DNA of 20,142 nucleotides, from the NCBI GenBank assembly GCA_026713505.1, contig JAPOOH010000264.1, positions 1 through 20,142 on the forward strand. The letters run 5' to 3'. This document shows positions 13,395 through 20,142 of this stretch, one piece after another. Made by a program: the position numbers and the translations under genes. This stretch comes from Chloroflexota bacterium (GTDB taxonomy: Bacteria > Chloroflexota > Dehalococcoidia > Lucifugimonadales > Australimonadaceae). Within the stretch, counting starts at the first letter, position 1, and every line of letters starts with the position of its first letter. The notes beneath the pieces are model-generated. The model ran no database searches. It worked only from the letters and a program-made list of their open reading frames with translations, and was not told the DNA's origin.

Positions 13395-13820
13395 CTAGGC
13401 GGTAACCAGCGGCTCCTCCCTGCTTACCATCCTCGTCTGTACCGGCATCTTCTGCGCAGCTCGGGCGAGTGCCTCCTTCGCGAGGTCAGCGGGCACGCCG
13501 CCGACCTCATACATCACGCGGCCCGGCTTGACGAGCGCAACCCAGGCGTCCACCGGGCCCTTGCCGCCGCCCTGACGCGTCTCTGCGGGCTTGCGCGTTA
13601 TCGGCTTGGCCGGGAAAACCCGTATCCAAACCTTCCCGCCACGGCGGAGGTGGCGCGTGATGGCGCGGCGGCCCGCTTCAATCTGGCGCGCCGTTATCCA
13701 GCCTGCGTCCAGCGACTTCAAACCGAAATCGCCGAATCGCACGGAACTGCCCCGCAATGCCATGCCGCGCATGCGACCGCGATGCTGCTTCCGGTATTTA
13801 GTTCTCTTCGGTTGAAGCAT
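13395..13820 (-). CDS. rplP: 50S ribosomal protein L16
   Basis: L16 organises the A-site tRNA pocket and is needed for peptidyl transfer. The 141-residue product is typical: MLQPKRTKYRKQHRGRMRG, VRFGDFGLKSLDAGWITARQIEAGRRAITRHLRRGGKVWIRVFP, and KGPVDAWVALVKPGRVMYEVGGVPADLAKEAL. It contains the GRMRG region in which some bacteria have a hydroxylated arginine further on. The ATG at 13820 lies inside rpsC (23-base overlap), so its Shine-Dalgarno (GGGGGAG, six bases upstream) is written within the S3 tail. Confidence 0.98.
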   Translation of the reverse strand: MLQPKRTKYRKQHRGRMRGMALRGSSVRFGDFGLKSLDAGWITARQIEAGRRAITRHLRRGGKVWIRVFPAKPITRKPAETRQGGGKGPVDAWVALVKPGRVMYEVGGVPADLAKEALARAAQKMPVQTRMVSREEPLVTA

Positions 13821-14676
13821 CTGCTTCTCCCCCGCTCTCCGCGCCTTCGGCGGCGCCCTCCGCCTCCGCCCCCGGTGCGTCGTCTGTCACAGGTTCAGGG
13901 GCCGCTGGCGGTACGCTCTCCTCCACGGCGACTGCTGTCCCCGCGGGAGCGATGCCCGCGCTTTGCGCGGCGAGCGCCTCCTGCGCGGCGGCCACGATCT
14001 CAGCTGGGACCTCCGGCGCAGCAGGCTGGGCGCGTTCCGGCTCCTTGAGCACGTCGCCCCGGTATATCCACACCTTCACGCCTATGCGGCCCATCGTCGT
14101 ATTCGCTTCCGCCAGCCCATAGTCGATGTCGGCGCGCAGCGTGTGCAACGGCACCCGGCCGTCCATCACTTTCTCGCGCCGGGCGATCTCGGCACCTCCC
14201 AGGCGTCCGGAGACCATCACCTTGATGCCTCGGGCGCCTGCCTGCATGGAACGCATCACCGCCTGACGGGTCGCGCGGCGGTACATCACGCGCCGCTCCA
14301 GCTGGTCCGCGACGTTCCGCGCCACGAGGTAGGCGTCCAGCTCCGGCTGGCGTATCTCCAGCACGTTGAGCCGCACGCGCTTCCCGCCCGCGGCGCCTTC
14401 CACCAGCTTCCGCAACTCGTCCACGCGCTGACCGCCCCGCCCGATGACAATTCCCGGGCGCGCGGTGTGCACGTTGATCGTGAGGTCCTGCGTGCTCCGC
14501 TCGATCTCCACCCGCGAGATGCCGGCCTCCGCGTACTGCTTGCGGATCACTTCTCGGATCTGCCAGTCCTCCACGACATGCGCAGAGTACTGCTTCCCGG
14601 TGCCCGCGAACCAGCGCGACTGCCAGCCCTTGATAACGCCAAGGCGGAATCCTATGGGGTGCGTCTTGTGTCCCAC
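13798..14676 (-). CDS. rpsC: 30S ribosomal protein S3 with a ~80-residue acidic C-terminal extension
   Basis: S3 sits at the mRNA entry channel and has helicase activity together with S4 and S5. From GTG 14676 the product is 292 residues. It starts VGHKTHPIGFRLGVIKGW; the KH domain is at about 40-110 with the GxxG loop in VIGRGGQRV (77-85), followed by the C-terminal S3 domain to about 211 (AEANTTMGRIGVKVWIYRGDVL). The family is usually 205-235 residues; the remaining 75-80 residues are Ala/Glu/Pro/Gly-rich and contain no Lys or Arg. GGGAG nine bases upstream supports the GTG; an ATG at 14703 is in frame but lies in rplV and breaks the family start. Confidence 0.97.
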   Translation of the reverse strand: MGHKTHPIGFRLGVIKGWQSRWFAGTGKQYSAHVVEDWQIREVIRKQYAEAGISRVEIERSTQDLTINVHTARPGIVIGRGGQRVDELRKLVEGAAGGKRVRLNVLEIRQPELDAYLVARNVADQLERRVMYRRATRQAVMRSMQAGARGIKVMVSGRLGGAEIARREKVMDGRVPLHTLRADIDYGLAEANTTMGRIGVKVWIYRGDVLKEPERAQPAAPEVPAEIVAAAQEALAAQSAGIAPAGTAVAVEESVPPAAPEPVTDDAPGAEAEGAAEGAESGGEADASTEEN

Positions 14677-14680
14677 GCGC

Positions 14681-15019
14681 TCAGTCTCCCTGTTCGTCCA
14701 CAACGATGGTGATGTGGCTTGCCTGCCTGCGGATACGGCTCACTCGTCCCCTCGATCGTGCGCGGAACCGGCGTATCTTCACCGCCTGGTTCGCGTACGC
14801 TGATACCACTACCAACCTCGTCGGGTCCATCTGCTCGTTGTTCTCAGCATTCGCCGCCGCCGACTTCAACAGCGACAGCACCTCCTCCGCCGTCGGCCCC
14901 GGCTGGAACCGCAACTCGTTGAGCGCCGTCTGCACGGGACGTCCCTGCAGCGCGCGCAGCAACGGGCGCACCCGCTTGGGCGATATGCCTACCTGCCTGC
15001 CTGTAGCGCTGACCGGCAT
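14681..15019 (-). CDS. rplV: 50S ribosomal protein L22
   Basis: L22 lines the exit tunnel with its beta-hairpin. The 112-residue product has GRQVGISPKRVRPLLRALQGRPVQTALNELRF at the N-terminus, AAEEVLSLLKSAAANAENN-like text in the middle (here from TAEEVLSLLKSAAANAENNE), and the hairpin region KIRRFRARSRGRVSRIRRQASHITIVV. It starts at ATG 15019, three bases after rpsS, and ends four bases before the rpsC GTG. Length is normal. Confidence 0.98.
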   Translation of the reverse strand: MPVSATGRQVGISPKRVRPLLRALQGRPVQTALNELRFQPGPTAEEVLSLLKSAAANAENNEQMDPTRLVVVSAYANQAVKIRRFRARSRGRVSRIRRQASHITIVVDEQGD

Positions 15020-15022
15020 CGC

Positions 15023-15310
15023 TTACCGCCTCACCGAAGACTGACGCTCGGACTTGGAGATGTGGCCGCGGAAGGTCCGCGTCGGAGCGAACTCTCCAAG
15101 CTTGTGCCCCACCATGTTCTCCGTGACGAACACCGGGATGTGTCGGCGTCCGTCGTGCACTGCAATCGTCATGCCAAGCATGTCCGGCATGATGGTCGAA
15201 GCGCGCGACCACGTTGTGATGACCACCTTCGTGCCCGAGTTCTGGGCGCGGGTGACCCTTTTGGCGAGTTTGGGGTGTACGTAAGGCCCCTTCTTCACTG
15301 ATCGGGACAT
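15023..15310 (-). CDS. rpsS: 30S ribosomal protein S19
   Basis: S19 lies in the small-subunit head next to S13. The 95-residue product is family-typical throughout: MSRSVKKGPYVHPKLAKRV, TKVVITTWSRASTIMPDMLGMTIAVHDGRRHIPVFVTENMVGHKLGEFAPTRTFRGH. It starts at ATG 15310, three bases after the rplB stop, and rplV begins three bases after its stop. No extension. Confidence 0.99.
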   Translation of the reverse strand: MSRSVKKGPYVHPKLAKRVTRAQNSGTKVVITTWSRASTIMPDMLGMTIAVHDGRRHIPVFVTENMVGHKLGEFAPTRTFRGHISKSERQSSVRR

Positions 15311-15313
15311 GGC

Positions 15314-16144
15314 TTACCGCTTCCTCCTGTCGCGAACGATGAAGACGTCTGTGTGTATCCGACGGCGCGTCTTCGGCCCCAGTGCGGGCTTGCCCCAAGG
15401 CGTCTTCGGATGTGTCATTCCCACACCTGCGCGGCCCTCGCCGCCGCCGTGTGGGTGGTCGCTCGGGTTCATTGCGGAGCCGCGCGTGTGCGGGCGCTTG
15501 CCCAGGTGGCGGTTGCGCCCCGCTTTGCCAAGGGACGCATTCTTGTGCTCCGGGTTGCCGACATGTCCTATGGTTGCCTGGCAAGTGCTCGGAACGCGTC
15601 GGATCTGGCCGGAGGGCAGCCGAAGCAGCGCCGTATCGTCGTCCCGCGCGAGTAGTTGCGCGCCGGTTCCCGCGCCTCGGCACATCTGGCCGCCCTTACC
15701 TGGCTGCAGTTCGATGTTGTGCACCATCGTGCCGGTCGGGATGTTCTTGAGCGGCATCGCGTTGCCTACGCGTATCTCCGCGCCTGGCCCGGACATCAAG
15801 GAGTCGCCGACCTTCACCCCGCCCGGGGCGAGGATGTAGCGCCGCGCCCCGTCCGCATAGAGCAGCAACGCGATGCGCGCGGAGCGGTTCGGGTCATACT
15901 CGATGGACTCTACCTTGCAGGGCACACCGGGCTTATTGCGCTTGAAATCTATGTCGCGCCACGACCGCTTCGCGCCGCCGCCGCGATGGCGGACCGTCAT
16001 CTTGCCGCGGACGTTCCGCCCGCCGCTCTTGCGGATACCCTTGGTCAGGGGCTTGTGCGGCGATCGCCGCGTCAACTCCGAGAAGTCGGGGCGCACCGCA
16101 GCGCGAACGCCGGGGCTGGTGGGCCTCAATCGCTTCAACGGCAT
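15314..16144 (-). CDS. rplB: 50S ribosomal protein L2
   Basis: L2 is a primary 23S rRNA-binding protein near the peptidyl-transferase centre. The 276-residue length is exact for the family. Visible blocks are the N-terminal KRLRPTSPGVRAAVRPDF, the SH3-like region NVRGKMTVRHRGGGAKRSWRDIDFKR, the QPGKGGQMCRGAGTGAQLLARDD segment and the C-terminal SAMNPSDHPHGGGEGR, with the conserved histidine at H230 (E. coli H229). It starts at ATG 16144, two bases after the rplW stop. Confidence 0.99.
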   Translation of the reverse strand: MPLKRLRPTSPGVRAAVRPDFSELTRRSPHKPLTKGIRKSGGRNVRGKMTVRHRGGGAKRSWRDIDFKRNKPGVPCKVESIEYDPNRSARIALLLYADGARRYILAPGGVKVGDSLMSGPGAEIRVGNAMPLKNIPTGTMVHNIELQPGKGGQMCRGAGTGAQLLARDDDTALLRLPSGQIRRVPSTCQATIGHVGNPEHKNASLGKAGRNRHLGKRPHTRGSAMNPSDHPHGGGEGRAGVGMTHPKTPWGKPALGPKTRRRIHTDVFIVRDRRKR

Positions 16145-16146
16145 CG

Positions 16147-16434
16147 CTACGCTCCCTCGAACAGCTGGATCGTGTCGCCTGGAGCGACGGTAACGATCGC
16201 TTTCTTTGTCGCCGAGGTCCGGAGCCAGCGCCCGTTGCGCAGGCGGCGGTTCTCCCCAGCGGTGTGCACCATGTTTACATTTGTGACCTTCACGGCGTAT
16301 GCCCGTTGCACCGCTTCGCGCACCTGGATCTTGTTCGCTTTGGGCATCACTTCGAAGACGTACTTGTTCTGCTCCTGGAGCAGGGTCGACTTCTCCGTGA
16401 TCAGCGGACGCTTCAGCCCCTGGAAGATATGCAT
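16147..16434 (-). CDS. rplW: 50S ribosomal protein L23
   Basis: L23 is the docking site for trigger factor and signal recognition particle at the tunnel exit. The product has 95 residues: MHIFQGLKRPLITEKSTLLQ, NKYVFEVMPKANKIQVREAV, then YAVKVTNVNMVHTAGENRRL and a C-terminal KKAIVTVAPGDTIQLFEGA. The ATG at 16434 shares a base with the rplD stop (TGATG). The reading frame is open much further upstream through rplD, but homology starts here. Confidence 0.97.
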   Translation of the reverse strand: MHIFQGLKRPLITEKSTLLQEQNKYVFEVMPKANKIQVREAVQRAYAVKVTNVNMVHTAGENRRLRNGRWLRTSATKKAIVTVAPGDTIQLFEGA

Positions 16435-17087
16435 CAGGCCACCGCCTCCTGCTTCTTCACTCGGCGGGTGTCCGACCACAGTTCGTCCGTGCGCCGGACC
16501 GCGTCCGGGCTCATCAGCACCGCGTCGAATCGCACCAGGTCCAGCACGTTCACGAGGTCGGCGCGGATCGCCTTCACACGGGGGATGTTCCGCACGGCCA
16601 GACCAGCCTGCGATTCTGCCCCCAGCACTACCAACGCGGACCCCTTCACGTCGAAAGCGGAGAGCACGCCTGCCATCGCCTTCGTCTTCTGCTCTATGGA
16701 GTCCAGTCCGTCGACGACGAACAACCGTTCCACTGCCACCTTCCCGGACAGCGCCGTCCGTATGGCCTGGCGGCGCATCTGCTTTGGCATCCGCTGCCGG
16801 TACGACCGCGGCGACGGCCCGAACGCCACGCCGCCACCCCGGTGGTGCGGCGACTTCCAGGATCCCTGCCGCGCACGCCCCGTACCCTTCTGCGGGAACG
16901 GCTTGCGGCCGGTGCCGTTCACCTGTCCGCGCGTCAGCGTGCTGCTGGTACCGTGCCGCTGGTTCGCGCGGTGGTACACCAGTGCCTGGTGCAGCAACTC
17001 CGCGTTCTCCGCAGCGCCGAACACCACGTCGCTGACCTCCAGCGTGTCCGTGGCGCTCGCGTTCAAGTCGTACTGAGGAAGCTGCAT
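16434..17087 (-). CDS. rplD: 50S ribosomal protein L4
   Basis: L4 lines the exit tunnel with its long loop and in E. coli represses the S10 operon. The 217-residue product has the loop region QRHGTSSTLTRGQVNGTGRKPFPQKGTGRARQGSWKSPHHRGGGVAFGPSPRSYRQRMPKQMRR (about 43-106) and a C-terminal Rossmann-like half with a VVDGLDSIEQKTKAMAGVL helix. The ATG at 17087 overlaps the rplC stop by one base. No S10-type leader lies upstream of rpsJ, since fusA ends 11 bases before it, so E. coli-type L4 attenuation has no room there. Confidence 0.98.
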   Translation of the reverse strand: MQLPQYDLNASATDTLEVSDVVFGAAENAELLHQALVYHRANQRHGTSSTLTRGQVNGTGRKPFPQKGTGRARQGSWKSPHHRGGGVAFGPSPRSYRQRMPKQMRRQAIRTALSGKVAVERLFVVDGLDSIEQKTKAMAGVLSAFDVKGSALVVLGAESQAGLAVRNIPRVKAIRADLVNVLDLVRFDAVLMSPDAVRRTDELWSDTRRVKKQEAVA

Positions 17088-18184
17088 CAGGAACGCTCCT
17101 CCCCTTCGTTCGGCTCCGCGGCCTCTTCGGCGGCCGCTTCATCGGCCTCAGCTTCGGTCGCAGGCTCGTCGGATGAACCTTCCGCTGCCTCAGCAACGGG
17201 TTGGTCAGACACGGGCTCCTCAACCTCTGAGGTGGGCTCGTCCTGCGATGCCTCTGTCCCAGGTTCCTCATGAGCGGGCTCGTCAGCCTCGGCTACGGGC
17301 GCTTCAGCGGTTGTCTCCTCAGCTTCGGCTACAGGTTCCTCTCCCGTGGGTTCCTCTGCCTCGGCCTCAGGTTCCGCGGCGGCCTCCTCAACCTCTGCAG
17401 CAGGCTCTTCCAATGTTGCATCCGCTGTGGGTTCCTCAGCCTCGACCACCTCCGCTACGGCCTCTTCCGTTGCCGCCTCTGCAACCTCAGCAACTGCCTC
17501 CTCCACCACGGTTTCCTCGACTTCAACGACCGGCTCTTCGGGGACGATACGCTCTGCCACGGGGACCCCGTGCGCGTAGCGCACCATCACCGTGGTGTTG
17601 CGCGCACCGGGCACCGCACCTCTAACGAAGAGCAGGTTGCGCGCTGCGTCGACATCAACCACCTTAAGCTTGCGGACCGTCTTGCGCTTGTTCCCCATGT
17701 GGCCGGGCATCTTCTTGCCCTTCAGGACGCGGCCCGGGTACGTGCCCGCGCCGATGGAACCGACCGCGCGGCCCCGGTCGCCCTGGCCGTGCGTCTTCTG
17801 ACCGCCGCCGAACCCGTGACGCCGCATCGCGCCCTGGAAACCTCGGCCCTTCGTCGTCGAGACGACGTCCACGAAGTCGTCGGGTTGGAACTGCGTAACG
17901 TGCAACTCCTGCCCAATCTGGTATGACGTGACGTCGTCAGCACCGAACTCCCGCAGGTGACGCACCCGCGCGCCGGATGCTGCGAGATGCCCCGCCGACG
18001 GCCTGTTGAGCTGCTTAGCCGCTCCGTAGCCGATCTGCACGGCCTCGTACCCGTCGCGTTCCTCGGTGCGGACCTGCGTGACAACGCATGGCCCCACCTC
18101 CAGCACGGTAACGGGTATCACCCGCGCCTCTGCCGCAAAGAGGTGCGTCATCCCTATCTTTTTGCCTAGCAGTCCTTCGATCAT
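17087..18184 (-). CDS. rplC: 50S ribosomal protein L3 with a ~150-residue acidic C-terminal tail
   Basis: L3 nucleates 50S assembly and reaches the peptidyl-transferase centre. Residues 1-212 are a complete L3: MIEGLLGKKIGMTHLF, FVDVVSTTKGRGFQGAMRRHGFGGGQKTHGQGDRGRAVGSIGAGTYPGRVLKGKKMPGHMGNKRKTVRKLKVVDVDAARNLL, with the conserved glutamine of the GGGQ motif (Q129), a methylation site in E. coli. The family is about 205-220 residues; this has 365. The tail (about 213-365) is dominated by Glu, Ala, Pro and Val in loose E-E-P-V-A-E-A units; R364 is its only basic residue after 216 apart from H305. ATG 18184 follows the rpsJ stop by seven bases; the stop overlaps the rplD start. Confidence 0.96.
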   Translation of the reverse strand: MIEGLLGKKIGMTHLFAAEARVIPVTVLEVGPCVVTQVRTEERDGYEAVQIGYGAAKQLNRPSAGHLAASGARVRHLREFGADDVTSYQIGQELHVTQFQPDDFVDVVSTTKGRGFQGAMRRHGFGGGQKTHGQGDRGRAVGSIGAGTYPGRVLKGKKMPGHMGNKRKTVRKLKVVDVDAARNLLFVRGAVPGARNTTVMVRYAHGVPVAERIVPEEPVVEVEETVVEEAVAEVAEAATEEAVAEVVEAEEPTADATLEEPAAEVEEAAAEPEAEAEEPTGEEPVAEAEETTAEAPVAEADEPAHEEPGTEASQDEPTSEVEEPVSDQPVAEAAEGSSDEPATEAEADEAAAEEAAEPNEGEERS

Positions 18185-18191
18185 CGTTCCG

Positions 18192-18542
18192 CTACAACTT
18201 GATGGAGATGTCCACTCCCGCAGGCATCTGCAGGCGGGTCAGTGCGTCTATCGTCTTCGAGTTGGGGTCCAGGATGTCCACCAGCCGCTTGTGCGTCCGG
18301 AGTTCGAAATGCTCACGCGAGTCCTTGTCGATGTGCGGGGAGCGGATCACGCAGAACCGCTTGATCCGCGTCGGCAGGGGAACCGGGCCGGACACCGCAG
18401 CGCCCGTCCGCTCCGCCGCCTCCACTATCTGCCCTGACGACTGGTCGACCAACTTGTGGTCGAACGCCCGCAGGATGATGCGGACCTTCTGTCCGGGCCC
18501 AGCGGGCTGGGCTCCTCGAGCTCGTGTTGTCTGTTCGACCAC
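18192..18542 (-). CDS. rpsJ: 30S ribosomal protein S10
   Basis: S10 (NusE) is a small-subunit head protein and also an antitermination partner of NusB. The 116-residue product has KVRIILRAFDHKLVDQSSGQIVEAAERTGA (19-48), VSGPVPLPTRIKRFCVIRSPHIDKDSREHFELRTHKRLVDILDP and the C-terminal LQMPAGVDISIKL. It is about 14 residues longer than usual at the N-terminus. The start is GTG 18542 with AGGAG eight bases upstream, overlapping the fusA stop, which supports the extended start. It opens the S10 section of the cluster; tuf is not between fusA and rpsJ. Confidence 0.97.
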   Translation of the reverse strand: MVEQTTRARGAQPAGPGQKVRIILRAFDHKLVDQSSGQIVEAAERTGAAVSGPVPLPTRIKRFCVIRSPHIDKDSREHFELRTHKRLVDILDPNSKTIDALTRLQMPAGVDISIKL

Positions 18543-18550
18543 GCTGTTCT

Positions 18551-18556
18551 CTCCTA
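18551..18556 (-). promoter_or_regulatory. Ribosome-binding site of rpsJ overlapping the fusA stop
   Basis: TAGGAG contains both the TAG stop of fusA and the AGGAG Shine-Dalgarno of rpsJ, eight bases before the GTG. It supports the GTG start and coupling of rpsJ to fusA. Confidence 0.75.
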
Positions 18557-20142
18557 CGCGCTGCGCGCCACGGCCTGCACCGTCGATTCCGGTGCCTTCT
18601 CGTAGCGCCCGAACTCCATGGAGTAGTTCGCCCTGCCCTGAGTAACCGACCGCAGGTCTGTCGCGTAACCGAACATCTCCACCAGCGGAGCGTCGGCCTC
18701 CAGCACCTGAGTGTCGCCCTGACCTTCCATTGACTTGATCCGGCCCCTGCGGCTGTTCAGGTCCGCGAGCACTTCGCCAAGGTATTCGCCCGGCGTGATC
18801 ACCTGCATTTCCATGACCGGTTCCAGGAGAACAGGTCCGGCCTTGGACAGCGCGTCCTTCATGGCCATGGACGCCGCTATCTTGAATGCCATCTCGGATG
18901 AGTCCACCGCGTGGAAGGAACCGTCCACCACCGCGACTTTCACGTCCATCACCGGATAGCCCGCGATGACTCCCGTCAGCAATGCCTCCTCTGCGCCCTT
19001 GCTGACTGCCGGGATGTACTCCCGCGGTATCGCGCCGCCCACGATGCGGTTCTCAAACTGGAACCCGGCGCCCTGGGCGCCCGGCTCGATCTCCAGCACA
19101 CAGTCACCGAACTGCCCTCGTCCGCCCGTCTGGCGCACGAAACGCCCATGTGCTTTCGCTGCACGCGTGACTGCCTCGCGGTAAGCCACCTGCGGACGCC
19201 CTATTGCAGCGTTCACGTGGAACTCGCGCTTCAGGCGGTCTACCAGGATCTCCAGGTGCAGCTCGCCCATGCCGGACATCACCGTCTGGCCGGTCTCCTT
19301 GTCGTACCGCACTCGGAACGTCGGGTCCTCTTCCGCCAGCTTGATGAGCGAGTCGGTCAGCTTGTCTTGCTCCGCCCGCGTGGATGGCTCGATAGCCACC
19401 GATATCACCGGTTCTGCGAACCGGATCGATTCCAGAACGATGGGTTGGCGCTCGTCGCAGATCGTTTCGCCCGTGAACGTGTTCTTCAGCCCCACCGCCG
19501 CGCCGATCTCGCCTGCCGATATACTCTCGGCTTCCTCTCGGTGGTTTGCATGCATGAACATGATGCGTCCCATCCGTTCCCGCACGCCCTTGGTGGAGTT
19601 GTAAACGCTCGCCCCGGCTTTCATGGAGCCGGAGTACACGCGGAAGTAGACGAGCCTCCCAACGTAAGGGTCCGATACCACTTTGAACGCCAGTGCTGCG
19701 AACGGTTCAGACTCGTCCGCCGTGCGCTCAGTCACTTCTTCACTGCTCGGGTGTTTTCCGGCCACCGCCGGAACGTCCAACGGCGACGGGAGGTAGTCCA
19801 GCACCGCATCCAGCACGAGCTGTACGCCCAGGCTCTGCAGTGCCGATCCGCATACCACAGGCACCGCGTGGTTCGCTATCGTCGCCCGCCGCAGGGCCGC
19901 CTTGATCTCTTCCGGAGAAGGTGTCTCGCCGGAGAGGAACTGTTCGAGCACATGCTCGTCGTTCTCCGCAACCCGCTCGATCATCTCCTCGCGTATCTGG
20001 GCAGTCTGTTCGCGCAAGTCGGGTGGTATCTCGCCCTCGCGCAACTCGCCGGACGCTCCACCGCGCTCGAAGAACCAAGCCTTCTCTTCCACCAGGTCGA
20101 TGACCCCGTGGAACTGGTCCTCAGCCCCTATCGGGTACTGAA
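18554..20142 (-). CDS. fusA: Elongation factor G, 5' end cut off by the window
   Basis: EF-G drives GTP-dependent translocation on the ribosome. The frame is open to the window edge, and the codons before 20092 (PIGAEDQFHGVIDLVEEKAW) match the end of the G domain of EF-G, so the true start lies outside. About 528 codons are visible; roughly 160 N-terminal residues with the P-loop and switch regions are missing. Present are the G' insert, domain II (AFKVVSDPYVGRLVYFRVYSG), domain III (MSGMGELHLEILVDRLKREF), domain IV with the tip loop GSFHAVDSSE carrying the conserved histidine, and domain V (RRGRIKSMEGQGDTQVLEA). The usual SYHDVDSSE loop reads SFHAVDSSE here, an Asp-to-Ala change. rpsJ follows 11 bases after the stop. 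Confidence 0.98.
   Translation of the reverse strand, partial: QYPIGAEDQFHGVIDLVEEKAWFFERGGASGELREGEIPPDLREQTAQIREEMIERVAENDEHVLEQFLSGETPSPEEIKAALRRATIANHAVPVVCGSALQSLGVQLVLDAVLDYLPSPLDVPAVAGKHPSSEEVTERTADESEPFAALAFKVVSDPYVGRLVYFRVYSGSMKAGASVYNSTKGVRERMGRIMFMHANHREEAESISAGEIGAAVGLKNTFTGETICDERQPIVLESIRFAEPVISVAIEPSTRAEQDKLTDSLIKLAEEDPTFRVRYDKETGQTVMSGMGELHLEILVDRLKREFHVNAAIGRPQVAYREAVTRAAKAHGRFVRQTGGRGQFGDCVLEIEPGAQGAGFQFENRIVGGAIPREYIPAVSKGAEEALLTGVIAGYPVMDVKVAVVDGSFHAVDSSEMAFKIAASMAMKDALSKAGPVLLEPVMEMQVITPGEYLGEVLADLNSRRGRIKSMEGQGDTQVLEADAPLVEMFGYATDLRSVTQGRANYSMEFGRYEKAPESTVQAVARSA

Noticed and set aside
14844..15683. 279-codon minus-strand frame overlapping rplB, rpsS and rplV
   Set aside because: Alternative frame of three certain genes; Arg/Pro/Ala-rich with no motif.
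15656..17035. 459-codon plus-strand open frame across rplB, rplW and rplD
   Set aside because: High-G+C antisense frame; no recognisable domain, and it runs opposite three complete ribosomal protein genes.
16147..17271. 374-codon minus-strand frame ending in L23
   Set aside because: Only the last 95 codons are homologous to L23; the rest is an out-of-frame reading of rplD and the rplC tail. rplW starts at 16434.
18554..20092. A complete fusA-like gene starting at GTG 20092
   Set aside because: The frame continues to the window edge with EF-G-like residues, so 20092 is internal and the gene is simply truncated by the window.

Overview
The window is one uninterrupted block of translation-machinery genes, all on the minus strand: the fused str (end)-S10-spc-alpha ribosomal protein super-operon of a bacterium, followed by truA-rplM-rpsI. 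In transcription order (high to low coordinate) it reads fusA (5' end outside the window), rpsJ, rplC, rplD, rplW, rplB, rpsS, rplV, rpsC, rplP, rpmC, rpsQ, rplN, rplX, rplE, rpsN, rpsH, rplF, rplR, rpsE, rpmD, rplO, secY, adk, map, infA, rpmJ, rpsM, rpsK, rpsD, rpoA, rplQ, truA, rplM and rpsI (3' end outside). That is 35 genes with no insertion, no missing S10/spc/alpha member and no intergenic gap above 64 bases. Many neighbours touch or overlap by 1 to 4 bases, and two pairs overlap further (rpsC/rplP by 23, truA/rplM by 47).

Organism: high G+C DNA. adk-map-infA-rpmJ follow secY, rpsD sits between rpsK and rpoA, and truA-rplM-rpsI end the run. S4, S14, L24, L36 and adenylate kinase all keep their zinc-binding cysteines. 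This is the layout of Gram-positive bacteria and Chloroflexota; a Chloroflexota (Dehalococcoidia-like) source is my best guess, but it is an inference from gene order and general protein character, not proven. Ten of the 34 genes whose start codon lies in the window begin with GTG or TTG, usually behind a good Shine-Dalgarno.

What is unusual is in the proteins. Several ribosomal proteins carry long low-complexity extensions: S17 (about 235 extra residues, acidic, built from 25-26 residue repeats), L3 (about 150 acidic residues), S3 (about 80 acidic, Ala-rich residues), L13 (about 70 residues, a five-Arg run followed by an acidic tail), L5 (about 92 N-terminal Ala/Arg/Glu residues) and S5 (about 60 residues with an Arg-Glu-Pro repeat). 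The conserved cores are intact, so these are added domains and not pseudogene decay. Two 78-base repeats inside rpsQ are 73/78 identical, which suggests the tail grew by recent tandem duplication.

Possible regulatory signals are few: a promoter-like TTGCGT-17-TACAAT just before map that would give an almost leaderless transcript, a stable hairpin in the 64-base rpsD-rpoA gap, and small hairpins at the rplM start and in the rplM-rpsI gap. I see no mobile element, CRISPR, RNA gene or rho-independent terminator, and no new multi-gene system; the decorated ribosomal proteins are the feature most worth following.
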